Source of the DNA: Liopterus haemorrhoidalis
Taxonomy: Eukaryota; Arthropoda; Insecta; Coleoptera; Dytiscidae
NCBI GenBank assembly: GCA_963971575.1
Contig: OZ020613.1
Span: 47,052,739-47,116,738 of the forward strand
Direction of reading: 5' to 3'
Length of the DNA: 64,000 bases
Made by a program: the position numbers and the translations under genes. Positions 47,891 through 59,548 of this stretch are shown in pieces. Every line of letters begins with the position of its first letter. Within the stretch, counting starts at the first letter, position 1. The notes below the pieces were generated by a model. It saw nothing but the letters and a program-made list of their open reading frames with translations. It was not told where the DNA came from and did not search any database.

Positions 47891-48031
47891 CATTCTCCCG
47901 TTCAGCCATGTGCTCTATTCATCACTAACTCATCAGTAACTTTAAGTTCGGTCTTAATATCAATCACATTTAATAAAATAACTGTCTCTAGAATGATCGG
48001 GATACAATTCGTAATTTGTCCCGTCATTCAT
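47891..48031 (-). pseudogene. ZNF-A exon 1, frameshifted
   Basis: ATG at 48031 reads MNDGTNYELYPD as in ZNF-B, then carries 37 extra bases relative to 62425-62533 and reaches an in-frame stop; the downstream part has a second indel. The GTTAGT donor is kept. With the split terminal exon this makes ZNF-A a pseudogene. Confidence 0.7.
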
Positions 48032-48350
48032 ATTATTTAATCAAACAAAACACTTCTAATAATTTTATAAAATTATTTAATAAAGAAATTATATTATGTA
48101 CAGCCAACCAATTACCATAAGTACCAGACCTTGTGGAGTCAGGTGTGTGCCATCTAGCGTAGATTCCATGAATTAAGTTTTGCAAAATGTTTATATTATT
48201 TGATTAAATTATGATCCATATTTCGCTGATGGGCGTGAAAAAGAGGTTAAGTCTTATCTTCTTAAATATGGCTTATCTCCGTTTTCGCCCCCATCATCGA
48301 TTTAACATGGCGTAATTAAGAAATTTGTAAAAATGACGAATCACTCTATT

Positions 48351-48838
48351 AAAAACTGACACGCTCGGATACGCAGTCTGGTGGTCAAATATTGTACTAC
48401 GCGACTGTAGTACTGTTTGAAATTATTACATATTTTCTAGTGTTGATTTTTTGTTAGAATGTCGATAGATACATTTTCATAAAATAAAAATGTACTGTGC
48501 TTAAATTAAACTGTGCCCTGTTAGCATATTCACAGGTGAATACTAGACAATTCAGCCATATTGCCTGGAAAAACAGCGCCGCCAACGGTAATGTCACTTC
48601 TCAATTGAGAACTAACACGCTCGGATACGCAGTCTGGTGGTCAAATATTGTACTGCGCGACTGTAGTACTGTTTGAAATTATTACATATTTTCTAGTGTT
48701 GATTTTTTGTTAGAATGTCGATACATAAAATAAAAATGTACTGTGCTTAAATTAATCTGTTTGCTGTTAGCATATTGACAGCTAAATACTAGACACGACA
48801 GCCATATTGCCTTGAAAATGTAATGTGACTTCTCAATA
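48351..48838. repeat. Two tandem ~250-bp units upstream of ZNF-A
   Basis: ACGCTCGGATACGCAGTCTG occurs at 48361 and 48617 (period 256), and the units match up to a TGTCACTTCTCAAT / TGTGACTTCTCAAT end. Absent from the otherwise matching upstream region of ZNF-B (around 62810), so it is an insertion specific to copy A. Confidence 0.8.
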
Positions 48839-49509
48839 GGTATTATAAGAAGGGTATGCAGATAACCTTAATATATATTTTTTAAGTATACTTTATATTA
48901 CGACGCTTCAACAACATGGTTTTTAGCGTCTTACATATCACAGATTACTTATTACTAAATTACATGTTATATACTTATTTGGTGCTTAAGAATTTAATAT
49001 TAAGTACACATATGTATAAAAAATAATGTAAAACCTATATAAATTATTAAATGTCATATAAAAAAATATTTATGACTACCATATAAAAATGACGAAAGCT
49101 ATTCGCGACTGAAACTAACGTTGGCGGCGCTGCGTACAACAGCTGATGGCGGCCGAGAAGCGTATATGTCAGAAGTTTTTTCGTAATATTTATCTGTTCA
49201 AACAATATTTCGGCAAAAAAGCACTGTATTTAAGTCACTATATTTTGAAATACTTCTTAATTCACATAAACTGCAGCACAACACGCTACAAATATTATCC
49301 AAATATACGCTTCTGTTTAATTTAGCCAGTCACCATCAGATGTCTCATTGTTATTTGCAGTCGCGAATAGGTATCAACTATTAAATGTTACATATCAAAC
49401 TAAAAATACCAAATAACACATTAAGAATGGCATTTAAAAAAATAATGCTGTGCATATAAGCAGGGCCGTCTTAACACTAGCAATGGCCCCCGGGCCCAGT
49501 TATGCACAG

Positions 49510-51870
49510 AAGAGGTATGCACGGGCTCGGCCCGTGGGCCCAGGCCCGACCTGGCCCGACTGACATGTATTATATTCGGGCTCGGGCCGGTTAAGAACAA
49601 TAATACCTTAAAATAATATATTTTTAAACCTTCGTTAAAATATATATATATATATTAATATATATTAGTTTTATTTTTATTTTTTTTATTTCTTATTTTT
49701 ATTAATTTGGCTACACAACAGGACATCGTCCTAATTACAGCGCAGCACTAATAATACACTATTTGTATATCAGTAACATAATACATAATGTATATTTAAT
49801 TATTACTATAATTAATTAAAATAATATATAATATAATCAATTCTTATAATATTAACATATTATTAGCAAAGCGAATTATAAGCAAAGTTTGTTTTATTAT
49901 GAGGTAACAAGAAAAGGTCGTTCATTCTCGTGTTGTAAGATGGCACACGAAATGATAATGAATTTATTAAATCAGGACAATCTATTTTATTATGAACAAT
50001 CTTGTAAAGAAAAATTAAATCAAGAAATCTACGTCTATTTTCTAAGGATACTAGATTGATATTGTTATTGGGAAATTTAAAATTTACATACTTGATAAAT
50101 TTATGCTGTACTTTTTCAATTCGGTTAATGTAAGTTAAATATTGAGGAGACCAACACGTAGTGGCGAATTCTAACTGACTTCGGACTAGTGTATAATATA
50201 ATGTCAGTAATGTTGAACTATTTCTAAAAGGAACTGTCATTCGCCTTAAAAAGCCCAACATTCTATATGCCTTTTTAATAACTTCGTTCACATGAAAATT
50301 AAAGATTAATTTGCAGTCAAAAGTGACTCCTAGATCTTTTACACAAGTAACATCCATCAAACTATAATCTTGAACTTTATATTTGTATTTCAAAACATTT
50401 CTATTTCTAGTAAAAGATATTCTTGAACATTTCGAAAGATTCAGTATTAATTTGTTATCTTTACAATAGTCATATAATCTGTGTAGGTCTTCTTGTACAT
50501 TCAAACATTCTTGAACATTTGATACTTTCGAATATAACTTAAGATCGTCTGCAAACATTAGAAAATTTGAATTTACAAAACATTTAGTGATATCATGTAC
50601 AAAAATGTTAAATAACAAAGGACCCAAATGTGAACCTTGCGGGACCCCTGATGTAACATTAACATATTTCGATGTGAAACCATTAACAACCACACACTGT
50701 TCACGATTAGATAAGTAAGAATTGAACCAATTCAGGAGATTACCATGCACACCAACTGCAGCTAATTTCGTTAACAATATGCTATGATCGATTTTATCGA
50801 ACGCCTTGCTAAAATCAGTGTATATGGAATCAACATGAATTCCTTCATCCATCGCATTCAGAATGTATTTAACATACAGAGTTAAATTGGTATTTACAGA
50901 TCTACAAGGGAAAAACCCATGTTGTTCAAGTGGTATAACATTTTTAACAAAGTTAAATAACTGAGTATAAATTATTTTTTCAAATTTTTTTTCAAAAATG
51001 CAAAGTTTAGAAACTGGTCTATAGTTTTCCACCATACCCCTATCACCACATTTAAAAATTGGAACTACCAGTGCTCTTTTCCAATACAATGGAAAGTTAC
51101 CTTCACTTAAGGATTTTTTGAAAATAAGTAACAGCGGAAAGCTCAAAGAGTCAACACATTTGAAAATGAATATACCTGGAATATCATCAACACCCGCTCC
51201 TTTTTTAATATCTATTTCTTTTACTATAGTACTAACTTGATCAATATCAATTTCAATATTAAATAATGTATTGTTTAAAGGGTTGAAGGAACATGTATTA
51301 GCAGAACAATTATTTGATGAAGTAAAAACAGAACTAAAATAATCACAAAAAAAGTTAACAGCCTCCTTACCATCAGAAGTCCTATGCTGTCCATATTTGA
51401 TAATATTAGGAATATTTATTTTCTTAACATTCGATATGTAAGACCAAAATGTTTTTGAGCTTTCCTGTATACTACTTTCAATATTATTCAAATAATGTGA
51501 ATAGCACGTTTTTGTTTGAGTTTTAACTCGTTGCCTTAGATCTGCAAAATAATCATAATAATATTGAGACTTAAATCGTTTAAATTTTAATCTAGCTTTA
51601 TGTTGCATTTTTATTAATTGAATTAAGTCCCCAGTATTTTTATAATTATTACAAATTGTAAGCAATTTTTGTATCATATTTTTTTAACGAGGTTTATTCG
51701 GGCCGGACTTAAAATTTTGTCGGGTTCGGGTCGGGTAGATGCAATAATTGTATTAATATTTTCGGGCTCGTGCCGGGCCGGACTGGAATCATAACGGGTC
51801 GGGCCGGACTAGAATCATAATGGGCCGGGCCTGGTAAAGGTGGTCCAAAATAGGCCCGTGCATACCTAAA
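49510..51870. mobile_element. GC-rich hAT-like MITE interrupted by a LINE
   Basis: Ends AGGTATGCACGGGC and its inverse, with near-duplications ATGCACAG (49502-49509) and TTGCACAG (51871-51878). The terminal parts are built of GGGCCGGGC / CGGGCTCGGGCC repeats. The middle is occupied by the LINE at about 49690-51690. Confidence 0.6.
49863..51677 (-). CDS. LINE reverse transcriptase ORF (Jockey/CR1/I group), 5'-truncated
   Basis: An uninterrupted 604-codon minus-strand frame, the longest in the window. It contains the linker region, then reverse transcriptase: VVPIFKCGDRGMVENYRPVS (about 205-224), motif A YTDFSKAFDKIDH (catalytic Asp about 288), SGVPQGSHLGPLLFNIF (about 343-359), motif C FLMFADDLKLY (Asp pair about 377-378), and the thumb with CVKDLGVTFD and IKKAYRMLGFLRR. 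The apurinic endonuclease and ORF1 expected upstream are missing: the copy starts at about 51690 and is 5'-truncated, as usual for target-primed insertions. The 3' part runs to about 49690. The open frame implies a fairly recent insertion, but it lacks an endonuclease of its own. A decayed relative lies at 6236-6840. Confidence 0.85.
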   Translation of the reverse strand: MIQKLLTICNNYKNTGDLIQLIKMQHKARLKFKRFKSQYYYDYFADLRQRVKTQTKTCYSHYLNNIESSIQESSKTFWSYISNVKKINIPNIIKYGQHRTSDGKEAVNFFCDYFSSVFTSSNNCSANTCSFNPLNNTLFNIEIDIDQVSTIVKEIDIKKGAGVDDIPGIFIFKCVDSLSFPLLLIFKKSLSEGNFPLYWKRALVVPIFKCGDRGMVENYRPVSKLCIFEKKFEKIIYTQLFNFVKNVIPLEQHGFFPCRSVNTNLTLYVKYILNAMDEGIHVDSIYTDFSKAFDKIDHSILLTKLAAVGVHGNLLNWFNSYLSNREQCVVVNGFTSKYVNVTSGVPQGSHLGPLLFNIFVHDITKCFVNSNFLMFADDLKLYSKVSNVQECLNVQEDLHRLYDYCKDNKLILNLSKCSRISFTRNRNVLKYKYKVQDYSLMDVTCVKDLGVTFDCKLIFNFHVNEVIKKAYRMLGFLRRMTVPFRNSSTLLTLYYTLVRSQLEFATTCWSPQYLTYINRIEKVQHKFIKYVNFKFPNNNINLVSLENRRRFLDLIFLYKIVHNKIDCPDLINSLSFRVPSYNTRMNDLFLLPHNKTNFAYNSLC

Positions 51871-51941
51871 TTGCACAGCCCCCCCCCATGGGCGCCCGCA
51901 GACTCTTTTTCCGGGGGAAGGCAATTATTTTGGCTCTGGCG

Positions 51942-52522
51942 TAAAGTTGGTTTTACACAGTTCAATTAATTGATCAACAAATTGATCAACAAATTGATCA
52001 AGTTTTTTGTCAATTAATTGAAAAAAATATTGGTAACCTTGGAAAAAAACATCACTTTACACATATCAATTTATTTATCAATTTTTTTGAAAATTTTTAC
52101 ATTACCAACTGTGAAACATGTTGACATATTTATCAAAATGAAAATATTGAAAAAATCTTCACAAAATTACGAGCTGTGAACAAAAACAAAAGAAATAACC
52201 TAGATGATGATAAATTAGAACGTTGGAGTTTATGTTAGATTTGAAAACGAAACACAAATAATAAATTTCGAGGTTATGCTACAACTAAGCAGTTGGCAAT
52301 ATCTTAACAGATAAAAATAAACCTAGAATTCCCTAAAAATTTTATGAAAAATTGACGAAAAATAGAACTTGTTCTATTTTCAAAATAAATTGATCAAAAT
52401 TTTTGTCAATTAATTGATCAATTAATTGACGAAATTTTTAAGCTTTACACACTTCAATTAATTGAATGTCAACATTTTTAATTAATTGATCAATTAATTG
52501 AATCGTGCAAAACCCACTTTAA
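51942..52522. mobile_element. MITE with palindromic CAATTAATTG arrays
   Basis: Ends TAAAGTTGGTTTTACACAG and the inverse of TAAAGTGGGTTTTGCACG. About 100 bp at each end consist of repeated TCAATTAATTGA / TTGATCAA palindromes. No coding sequence. Confidence 0.7.
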
Positions 52523-52560
52523 ATTGAACAATTTCATTAACTAAAATAAGAGTTAAAAAG

Positions 52561-53119
52561 CAGTGATGGGCGCGTAGAATACATGATGTAGACTAATGTA
52601 GATTTTACGCGTAAACATGTCAAGTAGAATATGCTTTTGTTTACGTTTCGAATGTAGAATGTAAACTGTACATGCGCAGTACGTTTAAATGTAATATTTG
52701 AAATAATAGAATGGTAATAGTTTAAATAGTTTACTTTAATGTTTATGTTTATTTCAATTTTATGTAGTTCTAATTACATATATTGTTTCCAAAAATGTTA
52801 TCTCACAAATCGTATGTTGTTATGGACAATATAAATTACTTGGTTTCTGGCTGTATGAACTACTAAAGTAAAATTAAAATTAAAAGTTAGTAGTTGTTTT
52901 AATCAGGAAGCTGTCAAAAATATTAAATTTGAGTTCTTTACTGGCTCTTCTGCTTAAAATTGGCGGTATTTTATTTTTTTACACGTTACATAACCTCATT
53001 TTTCATTATTCTACGCTAGATTCTACGTGTCTACACAGTCTACACTTCTCTACGCTGTCTACGGTAAATTTACACGTAGACGTAAAAAATTCAAGTTTAC
53101 GCGTAGACGCCCATCTCTG
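52561..53119. mobile_element. hAT MITE with 8-bp duplication
   Basis: Ends CAGTGATGGGCGCGTAGA and the inverse of CAGAGATGGGCGTCTACG, flanked by TTAAAAAG (52553-52560 and 53120-53127). Several TCTACG/CGTAGA repeats near the right end. No transposase; the frame 52929-53123 is repeat sequence. Confidence 0.85.
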
Positions 53120-53127
53120 TTAAAAAG

Positions 53128-53738
53128 TATTAAAATGAACTTTCCCTGTTAGTTACGTATTACACAATGAGACAGATAATAGTGCTGTATATATTACTAA
53201 GAGGGTTTTTTAATTTGTTAGGTTGGCACTAAAAATATTCATTTAATTAACAATTATAGTACATTAAATAATATTTTGATTACTTATCAGTGTCACATAT
53301 CATCATTAACTTCAATATCATTTTAAAATACGGGCTTAGTGTTAGAATTTGTGTAATTCTGTGTTCGCAGTTGGTATTAGTACTAACGCATGACTCATCG
53401 CATACGTAAAATAAACATTGGTAAATTAAGAAAAAAATTGTAAAATTTAAGGTTTGTTGTTAATCGTCTTACTTTTCTAATATATTCTATTGTTTTCTGA
53501 TAATATATGTATAATTATTGTTATACATATATTATTTTTTAGTTTATTTAAAATAAATACATTATTTTTATTTATTTATTTATTTTTTTTTCGCTAACTT
53601 GGCCTTCATTATTCTTGTAAAATATAATAAACGAAAAGAAAATTTATTTTTTGTATACTTTTTTTATGACTTTTGTTTTTTACCCAAAATATGATTTTAA
53701 ATAATAATAATATAATAATAATTTTTTATTTACTCAGA

Positions 53739-53742
<4 letters not shown>
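53128..53742. other. No gene recognised
   Basis: AT-rich, with a short (TTTA) run near 53570-53582. I see no coding or structural feature. Confidence 0.4.

Positions 53743-53787
<45 letters not shown>
53743..53787. repeat. (TA)n microsatellite at the LINE 3' end
   Basis: About 22 TA units. Similar tracts occur near 6880-6911, 7090-7130, 34120-34140, 39145-39168, 44290-44332 and 45000-45020, many at transposon borders. Confidence 0.9.
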
Positions 53788-53790
<3 letters not shown>

Positions 53791-56304
53791 TAAATATAAG
53801 GCCCCTAAAGACTAGGAAATCAGTCTGTGCGAGGCTTTGTATATAGATTTCAGTGATACAGGAAAACGTTTATAATTATTTTACATATTGGAAATTAAAT
53901 AATATAGTTTAAATTTTAGGCAATTAACATGTAGTATTTCTTATTATTTTATAGTTTATAGTTTATTCTTATTTCATTAGCTGTAGTAGTTCTTTACTGA
54001 TTCTAATGAAATAGTTTTACAGATTTTTTTAATCAGTGTTTTGAAATGTGTGTTACTAGCATTAGTTTTATTTGAAGAGAGGAATTGTTGAAAAGAATTA
54101 TATAATTTTGGTATAAAATATGTAAAACATCTTTCACCAATTTTTTTCGTTACTTTACATGGTTGGGCTTGATCTCTATTGCGGGTTTTATAGTTATGAT
54201 TTAAAGAGGTAATGACTAGTTTATTTTTATTTACATATTTTAGAACTGATATGAAAAAGAGTTGATAAAGATTCATGACCTCCGTTTCATTGAACAGTTT
54301 AACAGTGGGATATATGGCAGGTTTTTTGTTAATAATTTTTAGGATTATTTTCTGGCTTGTAAATATTTTGTTTAAATATTTATCAGCAGCAGCACCCCAT
54401 GCTATTAAGCCATATGTTAATTAAGACTGGACTAATGCATAATAAAAACTGTACAAGATTTTGATTGGAATAAATTCCCTTAATTTTTTAAAAAGATAAT
54501 ACTGTTTACGCAAACTACTGTTTAATTTATGTATATGTTCATCCCATCGGGCATGTTGATCTACTATTATTCCTAGATATTTGATCTTGTTTGTTTTTTT
54601 AATATTTGTGCAATTACAGTTAGGATCTTTACATCCATCACTATGTAGAATTATTTTATCAAAATATGGTTGATTTTTACTGTAAGAAGTAAATGTAATA
54701 AAATGCGTTTTAGTGTAATTTAAGGTTAGTAGATTTGCGTCCAGCCAATTTTTTATTGTTAACATGTCTTTTTCAACAGCAGCTTAGACTTCGTCCCATG
54801 TTCGCGCTTCAGTGAGTAGAACAGTGTCATCGGCGTAAGCGATTAATTTCCCGGATATTTCCAATGATTTTAAGAGGTCATTTATGTAAATTAAAAATAG
54901 GGTCGGCCCTATAACTGTCCCCTGTGGGACGCCACTTGTTACCTTTTCTTTTTTACTGGTAGTGTCACCTATTTTTATTAACTGTTCTCTATTTTCAAGA
55001 TAGCTTTTAAATAATTTGAGGGGTAAACCACGTATGCCGTATGTTTCTAGTTTAGACAGTAAGACTTGGTGGTCAACGGTTTCAAAAGCTTTGGCTAGAT
55101 CTAAGAAAACTGCACAACACGGTGTAGAGTTGTCTAGGCTGTTATATATACGTTTTGTAAGTTCTGCAATCGCGTCTTCTGTAGATCTATTTTCCATAAA
55201 CCCGTATTCATTATCGCTTAAAATGTCACATTTTGCTAGGAAGTGTACTAATCTTTTGTTAATAATTTTTTCAAAAATCTTCGCGAAGTTGGTTATTAAC
55301 GATATAGGTTACTTATATTGACCTTCTTTTTCGTATTTTTATTCAATGCTTCATTTGCAATTTGCCAGATTTTTTGTTTGTCATTTTTACTTAGTTCTAT
55401 TTTTGCTTTATAGTATTGCTGTTTTGTAATATGGATAAGAGTAGATATTTTTTTTTGTATGTATTATAGCATTGTTTAATTTTTTCGTTGTTAGTATGTA
55501 AAAGTTCTTTATGCAATTTATCCCTAATATCTATGGATTTCATTATGCCCTATTTTATCCAGGGTTTTCTCTTTTTTTTAAGCGAGCGAGGTAATTTATT
55601 TGTGCATTCATGTATATTTTTAGTTAGTAACTATGTAAAACTAGTTATGTTTAAATCAATGTCAACATTTTCAGATAATTGGTTCCAGTCAATGTTCCGC
55701 AAGTTGTTTTTTAACTTATTGAAATCAATGGAGCTTCTATATTTTATACTGTTTTTGACTGAACTGTTTTCTATTAGATTTGATTTGTATTTAATGGATA
55801 AAAATATTGGGTTATGATCAGTTATTTTAGAGTTTATTATTAGCGGAAGTATGTTTGCATTATTGGTTTTAGTTTTCAGAAAAAAATGATCAATACAAGT
55901 TTTGTAATGGGTAGGTTTGTTAATACATGAGTTGTAACCATACTGACTCATAATGCTCAGTTATTCGTTGGTGTATATATTATTAACATCTAATAAATCT
56001 ATATTTAAATCACCTACAAAAATTTCATTTTCTAAGCAACTATTTCTTCTTAAATACTTTTCCAGATCATGCAGAAACCGGGTAATTAGAAAATTGGGTG
56101 ACCTATATATAGCTGTTAATCCGAATTTTTTATTATCTATTACTGTTTCAATTCTACACAATTTAAGGTCCACTGATATATCTATAATACAAGGTGTCTC
56201 AAAAGAAATTTTATATTTATTTAGCTTACTGCGTGAACGCAACGTATCCGAGGGGCGCGGGGGTTCTGTCAATCGGTAGCCTGGCTCTTGGGAATTCACT
56301 CGCT

Positions 56305-56736
56305 ATGAAGCGTTTCTCGGGAGCAGACCGCGCGTTATGCGTGCGAGAGTTTTACAAAAACGGTGATTCGGCGACTGTAGCGCGTAGAAAATTCTGCAGT
56401 ATTCGAGGTTTTCGTCACTTAAATGATGCGCCAAGCATTCCTCTCATTCGACATTGGGTTAAAAAGTTTGAAGAGACTGGTACAACGCTGGATAAATCAA
56501 AATCCGGGCGACCTAGGTCATCAAGAACGGTAGAAAACGTGGAGAATGTTAATCAGTCTGTTCGTGACGACCCAAACCTTTCAATTCGGAAGCGCGCAAG
56601 TGCTTTAAATGTGCATAGATCATCATTACATCGCATTATGCACAAAGACCTAAAGCTGCACCCCTACAAAATTCAATTGGTGCAAGAATTAAAGCCCCAA
56701 GATGCCAGTCAGAGGCTTAATTCTCAGGCAAATTGA
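56305..56736 (+). pseudogene. IS630/mariner transposase, N-terminal half
   Basis: From ATG 56305: a paired helix-turn-helix DNA-binding region with a typical linker KSGRPRSSRTVENVENVNQS, then VRDDPNLSIRKRASAL, HRSSLHRIMHKDLKLHPYKI and QELKPQDASQRL, after which the frame ends. The first two catalytic Asp positions, which lie further on in this family, are deleted. The longer frame upstream of 56305 translates the terminal inverted repeat and is not coding. Confidence 0.8.
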
Positions 56737-56999
56737 TCTCCCGGAGAGGTGACATAAGTTGGCCTCCACGCAGTCCAGATTTAACCCCTATGGACTTTTT
56801 CCTATGGAGTTATCTTAAATCTAAAGTTTACGCCAATAAACCGACTTCACTGGCGCATTTGAAAGAAAATATCCGTCACGAAATGGCAGCCATCCCTGAG
56901 TCCACCTGCCGAGACGTCATAAGTAATTTTACTGTTCGATTAAATGAGTGCCGAGAACGCGAGGGTCTACATTTAGACGATATTATTTTTAAGAAATAA
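56737..56999 (+). pseudogene. IS630/mariner transposase, C-terminal part
   Basis: Resumes in another frame as GKLISRRGDISWPPRSPDLT, MDFFLWSYLKSKVYA and ends EREGLHLDDIIFKK at TAA 56997-56999. PPRSPDLTPMDFFLW holds the third catalytic Asp. Compared with complete relatives roughly 150 codons are missing at the junction near 56722, so the protein cannot be active. Confidence 0.8.
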
Positions 57000-57717
57000 A
57001 TCCCCAAAAACTGTATTTTAATAATTAATAAACATTTTTTCTATATACGGCTTACTTTTTTTTTCATCGATCCACTAAATATAAAATTTCTTTTGAGACA
57101 CCTTCTACTACACGCAGATACAAAATTCAATATGTAAAACTTTATTTTTCCAACGAAAAAAATAATTTTTTTGATGGAGCTAAAAAACACGTCTACACTG
57201 TATTAGAACTCAAATATGAACTGAGTTATAAGTCCAATAAATGTATACATGATACTGTTATTGGACTTATAACTTAAAATTAAAAGCAATATTACCGGTA
57301 TAAAATAGAAAACATGATATTTAGAACAATCTTTCTAGAAATATGTTATGAGCACATATATTAGGATTCAAATATTTCAAAATAAAAGAAAAATGTATTT
57401 TTATTACATTTATTTTAACAACTGACAAACTCGTGCTAAAACATACACCACCATTTTTTGAATATGGACTCCTCCGACCAAAATTGATCGTCTGCGCATA
57501 CCCTTTTCCTATATATGATGATATATGATGGTGATATACTCTATTTATCTTTGTAATACGTTACCGGATCTGGTGACTTTCTGGCTTTAATTTTTGTTTC
57601 AAATTCATGGTTATATTCATTAAAAAATTACCAATGAAAGACTGTCATTAATGTTAATCAATGTTTCTCACTATTAGTGGGTGTTGCAGATAATTTCTTA
57701 ATAATAATAAGATTAAA

Positions 57718-57905
57718 ATGCCGAAGACTAAGAAAAAATCAGTAAGACAGGGAAATAGGAAACGGAAATTGTACTTGATGCAAAAAAGGGAAAATGAAGA
57801 ATACAGAAGGAAAAAAATACAATGTCAATGAGAAACTTAAGAAAAAATGAAGAATATAAAGAGAGAAAAAGAAATAAAATTTCACATGATGATAAAAGGG
57901 GTTGT
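57718..57905 (+). pseudogene. Lys/Arg/Glu-rich relic frame
   Basis: ATG 57718 reads MPKTKKKSVRQGNRKRKLYL, then QKRENEEYRRKKIQCQ and a stop, and after a frame change LRKNEEYKERKRNKI. The repeated NEEY(R/K) pattern resembles the basic N-terminal segments seen in some Helitron-type proteins, but nothing further supports this. Confidence 0.3.
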
Positions 57906-58677
57906 TAATTATTTGTACACTGACACGATACCATGGGGTTACAAGGATAGGATGAAGTATTAGGAATAAAATAAGTATTAGATTACGATGAATTTCCAGC
58001 TTATGTACTTTAAGAGCTAAATATTTATAATTTATTCAAAAATATATATAATAGCTATGTTCGATTTGCACCTTCGCGTTATACTGCTAAACGCTAGCAG
58101 TAATATGCTGCAGTTAGCAGTTAACTACTAAAAACTGGTTACATACAGCGAGTTTAATTTTCTGTTCGATTTGTTTATACGTAAAGAATAAGAAGTACGT
58201 CTGACGTAAATGTTAAATGTCAGATAACTTTCCAGGTTAAGAATCTTTTTACGATTTGGTTTGGAGATTATCTTGTGTGTCGAATAGGGTGACCAGACGT
58301 ACTCTTTTTAAGAGTATTATACTCTTTTTTGAGTAATATTTTCTATACTCTTACTTTTTATTAAAAAAACCCTGAATATACTCTTTTTTTATGGTTACTT
58401 TTTTATTACGTTTTTATTACTTCTAGTTTAGAAGTGAGGACCTTTTTTTTTTGCTCATCACTTCTATTTTGGGAGTGAAGACCTTTTTTTTTGCTCGTCA
58501 CTAGTATTTTTGAATGAGGACCTCTGATTTTTGCTCATTATTTGAATTTTTGGAGTGTAACCTTTTTTTTTAGTATACTAGTATACTTAGGGTTACCAAC
58601 CGTCCTACTTTAGTAGGACATGTCCTACAATTTACCTCCTTGTCCTACGTCCTACCTACTGTTAAAAAATATCGAAA

Positions 58678-59010
58678 ATGTCCTACTTTATCCTACAAAT
58701 GCCAAAACAGTTAATGATAAGTGGTTCAATTTTTTTCAAAAGTGTAAAACACGAGGAACAATGTTCCGAATTTTTAAAAATATGCCAGTTTATGTTAGCT
58801 ATTCCAGCGCATAATGCTGTTGTGGAAAGAATTTTTAGTTTAATGGAAGCACAATGGTCAGACGATCGAAATCGATTGATACAGTTAAAAATATAATGTT
58901 CGTGAAATATAATTATAAAAATAAAACATGTTTAGAATTTTTCTATGATGTCATAAAGGATAAAGCTTTATTAAAAAAGGAGGTACATCTAAAAAATATG
59001 ATTTTATTAA
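58678..59010 (+). pseudogene. hAT transposase C-terminal (dimerisation) relic
   Basis: Reads FMLAIPAHNAVVERIFSLME, then AQWSDDRNRL, shifts frame near 58880 and continues DTVKNIMFVKYNY, CLEFFYDVIKDKALLKK. IP-x-x-N-A-x-V-E-R-x-F-S-L-M ... W-x-D-x-R-N-R-L is the hallmark of the hAT C-terminal dimerisation domain. The catalytic core upstream is missing. Confidence 0.8.
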
Positions 59011-59366
59011 AAAAAAAAAAAAGAAAATGTGAACGTCAACCAATAAACATATCTAATTATATTTTTTATTACCATATATATTTAAACTTGATTGTTGATT
59101 ATTTATTGTTTGTTTCTTATTAATTATATATAAATAATTTTAAAAAAATGTCCTATTATTTATTTTATATTTTTATTTTTAAAATGTGATTTTGTTAAAT
59201 ATAAAGAAATATGTGAACCAATAAATATATAATTAAATTTTCATATTAGTAGTATTACTTATTATTTATTGATTGTTTCTTGTTAATTACATGTTATTAA
59301 GAAATATATAAAAATGACCTATAATTTATTTTATAATTTAATTTAAAAAATTAAACCATAATTAAT

Positions 59367-59548
59367 TAGGGTTGGATCCCATAATAAGGCCTTTTTTTAT
59401 AATGAGGCCTTTTGAAAATTTGTTTAATAATAAATAATCTATAATAAAATGTTTTTATAAAATTATTAAACAAATTGTAAAAAAGGCCTCATTATGAAAA
59501 AATGCCTTATTATGAAAAAAAAAGGTTTTGTTATGGGGTTTGACCTTA
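59367..59548. mobile_element. Small MITE nested in the hAT (level 4)
   Basis: AGGGTTGGATCCCATAATAA at the left faces the inverse of AAGGTCAAACCCCATAACAA at the right. Inner AAGGCCTCATTATGA / TATAATGAGGCCTTTT arms extend the pairing. TTAATTA is present on both sides. Exact borders uncertain by one or two bases. Confidence 0.65.

Larger units (their letters stand above)
56190..57105 (+). mobile_element. mariner/IS630 element, internally deleted, inserted in the LINE
   Basis: Ends CAAGGTGTCTCAAAAGAA and its inverse with about 28 bp of TIR (including ATTTTATATTTA), TA duplicated at 56188-56189 and 57106-57107. Contains both ends of a transposase gene but lacks the middle. Confidence 0.9.
53790..57225 (-). 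pseudogene. Jockey/CR1-type LINE with endonuclease and reverse transcriptase, broken
   Basis: Minus strand, 5' to 3'. The end of an AP endonuclease (ETVIDNKKFGLTAIYRSP, FVGDLNIDLLDV, then TDHNPIFLS) lies at about 56190-55631. Reverse transcriptase fragments lie at 55320-54784 (PISLITNFAKIFEKII, CCAVFLDLAKAFETVDHQVL, SGVPQGTVIGPTLFLIYIND, IAYADDTVLL) and 54765-53977 (KYLGIIVDQHARWDEHI and C-terminus). Frames change near 55950, 55350, 54775 and 54420. The mariner at 56190-57105 splits the endonuclease; on the far side (57108-57225) the frame resumes as KLFFSLEKIKFYILNFVSAC. The 3' end abuts a (TA)n tract at 53743-53787. Confidence 0.8.

Noticed and set aside
56194..56304. N-terminal extension of the mariner transposase
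   Set aside because: It begins in the terminal inverted repeat; the transposase proper starts at ATG 56305.
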